Positions 62,120-64,000 of a stretch of 64,000 nt of DNA are shown here, piece by piece. The translations under genes were made by a program, and so were the position numbers. The notes below the pieces were generated by a model that was not told the DNA's origin, searched no databases, and saw only the letters and a program-made list of their open reading frames with translations. Source of the stretch: Bacillota bacterium (GTDB taxonomy: Bacteria > Bacillota > Clostridia > Lachnospirales > Lachnospiraceae); the NCBI GenBank assembly GCA_902363515.1, contig CABJAN010000001.1:1-64000 (forward strand), written 5' to 3'. Positions within the stretch are counted from its first letter, which is position 1. Each line of letters begins with the position of its first letter.

Positions 62120-63139
62120 TCATTCTTTCCAAATCATTTCCGGGCTGATTTCCTCTATGGAAAAAGCTCCGCACATTTTCATGGTATCAATAAGCTCTGC
62201 ACCCAGCTTTTCTGCCAGTGCTTCTACACCGTCCTCCCCGCCTCCATAAACAGCAGTGACAAATGGTCTGGCTGCCAGAACTGCATCTGCGCCCATGGCA
62301 AGGGCTTTAAACACATCAATGCCGGTGCGGATGCCTCCGTCTACTAAAATCTTCATATCCTTTCCAACAGCCTCCACAATGGACGGCAGCACTTCTGCTG
62401 TGGCCGGACACTGATCCAACACTCTTCCCCCATGGTTAGATACCACAATTCCCTGTACCCCTGCTTCCAGAGCTTTTCTGGCTGCTTTTGGCGTCATAAT
62501 TCCCTTCAGGATAAATGGTACTTCTGCCATTTTCACAATTTCCTTTAACTCTTCTACAGACTTGGAACCAGCAGGTGGATTTAAGTTCTGTAAAAACGGA
62601 AGTCCTGCTGCATCAATATCCATGGCAATAGCAAAAGCACCTGACTCTTTTGCCAGTTCCATTTTTTCTCTTATAGTATTCATATCCCAGGGCTTGATGG
62701 TGGGAATTCCCATGCCACCGCACCGCTTAATGGCTTTTGCTGCCTCCTCCATGACCTTAGGGTCTGTGCCATCTCCGGTAAATGCTGCAATACCGCTGTC
62801 ATTACACCCAGCCACCAGGATTTCATTGTATTCCAAATCTGTATATTTATCTCCATAATGAAGTTTTACAGCTCCCACCGGTCCCGCAAACACCGGATAC
62901 TTAAAGGATTTTCCAAACAGTTCAATCTCTGTACTTACTGGTTTCTGCTCACATATAGTGTCCATATTAATACAGATTTCCTGCCATTTTTCATAATTTC
63001 GTATGGCAACTGTCCCGGTTCCCTTTGCCCCTGGTCCCGGAATGGTATTTTTACAGACACGGCCATTGCATGTGCTGCAGGCTTTACAGTATGGCCCTAT
63101 ATTTTCCCTAGCATTTTTAATTACTTCCTGAAAATTCAT
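62120..63139 (-). CDS. FMN-dependent alpha-hydroxy-acid dehydrogenase with N-terminal cysteine cluster
   Basis: A 339-residue TIM-barrel flavoprotein of the lactate oxidase/glycolate oxidase family. The active-site segment VVSNHGGRVLDQ (His and Arg, about residues 234-245) and the FMN phosphate site LVDGGIRTGIDVFKALAMGA (about 264-283) are intact. The N-terminus holds CKACSTCNGRVCKN (about 19-32), four cysteines in C-x2-C-x2-C-x4-C, absent from aerobic relatives and possibly binding an iron-sulfur cluster. It probably oxidises a 2-hydroxy acid such as lactate with an acceptor other than oxygen; this is inference. Confidence 0.87.
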   Translation of the reverse strand: MNFQEVIKNARENIGPYCKACSTCNGRVCKNTIPGPGAKGTGTVAIRNYEKWQEICINMDTICEQKPVSTEIELFGKSFKYPVFAGPVGAVKLHYGDKYTDLEYNEILVAGCNDSGIAAFTGDGTDPKVMEEAAKAIKRCGGMGIPTIKPWDMNTIREKMELAKESGAFAIAMDIDAAGLPFLQNLNPPAGSKSVEELKEIVKMAEVPFILKGIMTPKAARKALEAGVQGIVVSNHGGRVLDQCPATAEVLPSIVEAVGKDMKILVDGGIRTGIDVFKALAMGADAVLAARPFVTAVYGGGEDGVEALAEKLGAELIDTMKMCGAFSIEEISPEMIWKE

Positions 63140-63181
63140 GTGTTGTTCTCCTTCGTGCTTCTTTCTGTTATATTTTTTATT

Positions 63182-63950
63182 TTACAACGATTTCGTGGAA
63201 TTATCCACCAAAAGCAGAATGTTTCTTGCTAACCGCTCAATATCTTTTGTCTGAATCACACTTTGTTCTGTCTCATAGGTTAAAATTAATTTTTCTCCCA
63301 CAAAAATATTGTTCCATTCTTCCGTTGTGTTCCCAATACATTTCATGTCTTGTTCTTTGTGACAGAACTGTAAAATCCGGATACACAATCCCAAATCCTG
63401 TAAGATACAGTGGATGTTCGTACTTATAGGGAATGTTGTGACTATAAAAATAATCCGCCAGAATCTTTTCTGACTTTGAGCGAACCCGCTCTCCACGCTC
63501 TGTATAAATAAATGGGTCTGTTTCTTTAAACCCTTTCCCTTGATATTCCTCTTTTAACCACTCATCAACTCTCTGTTTCCAGGTGGACTCTATGGGATGA
63601 ATCCATTTCTGACGGCCCGGATGTTCCTGCTCATAAATACCTTCGATTCCGTTATCATCATAACTGTCTGCAAGTCTTTTCACATACTGTAATCTTTTTT
63701 CTGCATATTCTAAGACTTTTTCATTATAAGTTTTTTGTGCCAGTTTTTGAATCAGGTCACCATTCTTTCTGGAAATATAAGTTCCATTCCCTTTATCTGT
63801 TATCTGATAATGATAGTAACTGATTCCGTTTCTGGAAGTTGATATTCTCAGACTTCCTGGTGGTGTATTTTCTAATTGCCTTTTCACATCTGCTATAATG
63901 TTTTCCAATCTTCCCTGTTCTTTTAATAATACTTCTTTCAATCCTGTCAT
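63182..63950 (-). pseudogene. nuclease-like protein gene broken by a frame change
   Basis: The first frame (63950 down to 63273) encodes 225 residues with an N-terminal helical region and a PD-(D/E)xK-like core, YPDFTVLS and MYWEHNG near its end. After EHNG the sequence departs from the expected fold. A second frame (63496-63182, useful part from about 63320) continues with VGEKLILTYETEQSVIQTKDIERLA, the kind of C-terminus expected for this family. A segment of perhaps 20-25 residues is missing and the frame has shifted. The family is common in Lachnospiraceae but unnamed to me; nuclease activity is inference. Confidence 0.75.
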
Positions 63951-64000
63951 ATAAAATAGCCCTCCAATTTTTACTTTCAGTTGTTTTCCACATTTTCCTA

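Overview
The window looks like chromosomal DNA of an anaerobic Gram-positive Firmicute of the Lachnospiraceae (Blautia-like). The partial 16S gene, the moderate-to-low GC, strong AGGAGG ribosome-binding sites, the proteins (LplABC/YesMN-type sugar uptake, class III FBPase, DUF1846, DUF6472, anaerobic radical SAM enzyme) and the gene order all fit. Species cannot be fixed from the window alone. No phage, CRISPR array, insertion sequence or intact mobile element was seen.

Left end (1-5.7 kb): the 5' end of an rRNA operon on the minus strand, with two near-identical tandem promoters. It is preceded by two tRNA-Ser genes with their own promoter. Upstream lies a minus-strand run of tRNA-maturation and translation genes: tsaE-tsaB-rimI, a small zinc-ribbon gene, and rnz-tsaD-ispD. 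This links t6A synthesis, tRNA 3' processing and CCA-less tRNA genes in one place.

5.8-33.4 kb is mostly housekeeping: cyclophilin, IMPACT protein, a bifunctional PBP, glucokinase, HPr kinase, UvrC, FtsH, DUF1846 protein, GalE, an anSME-like radical SAM enzyme and NagB. It also holds an XRE-DUF3169-ABC exporter operon with a triplicated operator, a CPBP protease with ProA, the TrkA/TrkH potassium system, and a PhoB/PhoR-like two-component system. The last is next to a Na/Pi cotransporter that carries an 11-bp-periodic Pho-box-like promoter.

33.4-47 kb is more accessory. It contains GreA and a fusion of a TetM-like ribosomal-protection GTPase to a Rae1/YacP-type ribosome-associated nuclease. 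Directly downstream is a membrane-tethered MerR regulator with its own 19-bp-spacer promoter. Then come a broken AAA_4-type gene, a MATE exporter, an ArsB/NhaD-type permease, a formimidoylglutamase-like enzyme, a TPP-riboswitch operon whose first gene (thiE) is badly damaged, and an ECF sigma/DUF4179 pair with an ECF-type autoregulatory promoter.

47-60 kb is a xylo-oligosaccharide utilisation locus on the minus strand. A YesM/YesN two-component system is followed by a solute-binding lipoprotein, two permeases, a GH43, a GH8 (Rex-like), an SGNH esterase and a second GH43. The enzymes lack signal peptides, so oligomers are probably imported and then trimmed and deacetylated in the cytoplasm. 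No transporter ATPase is present in the locus. Class III fbp lies immediately upstream of yesM. The right end has an FMN-dependent alpha-hydroxy-acid dehydrogenase with an N-terminal cysteine cluster and a frameshifted nuclease-like pseudogene.

The best candidates for something undescribed are the GTPase-Rae1 fusion with its membrane-bound MerR neighbour, and the XRE-controlled ABC operon with three phased operators. A 5-nt deletion in a normally invariant part of the 16S copy also deserves checking.
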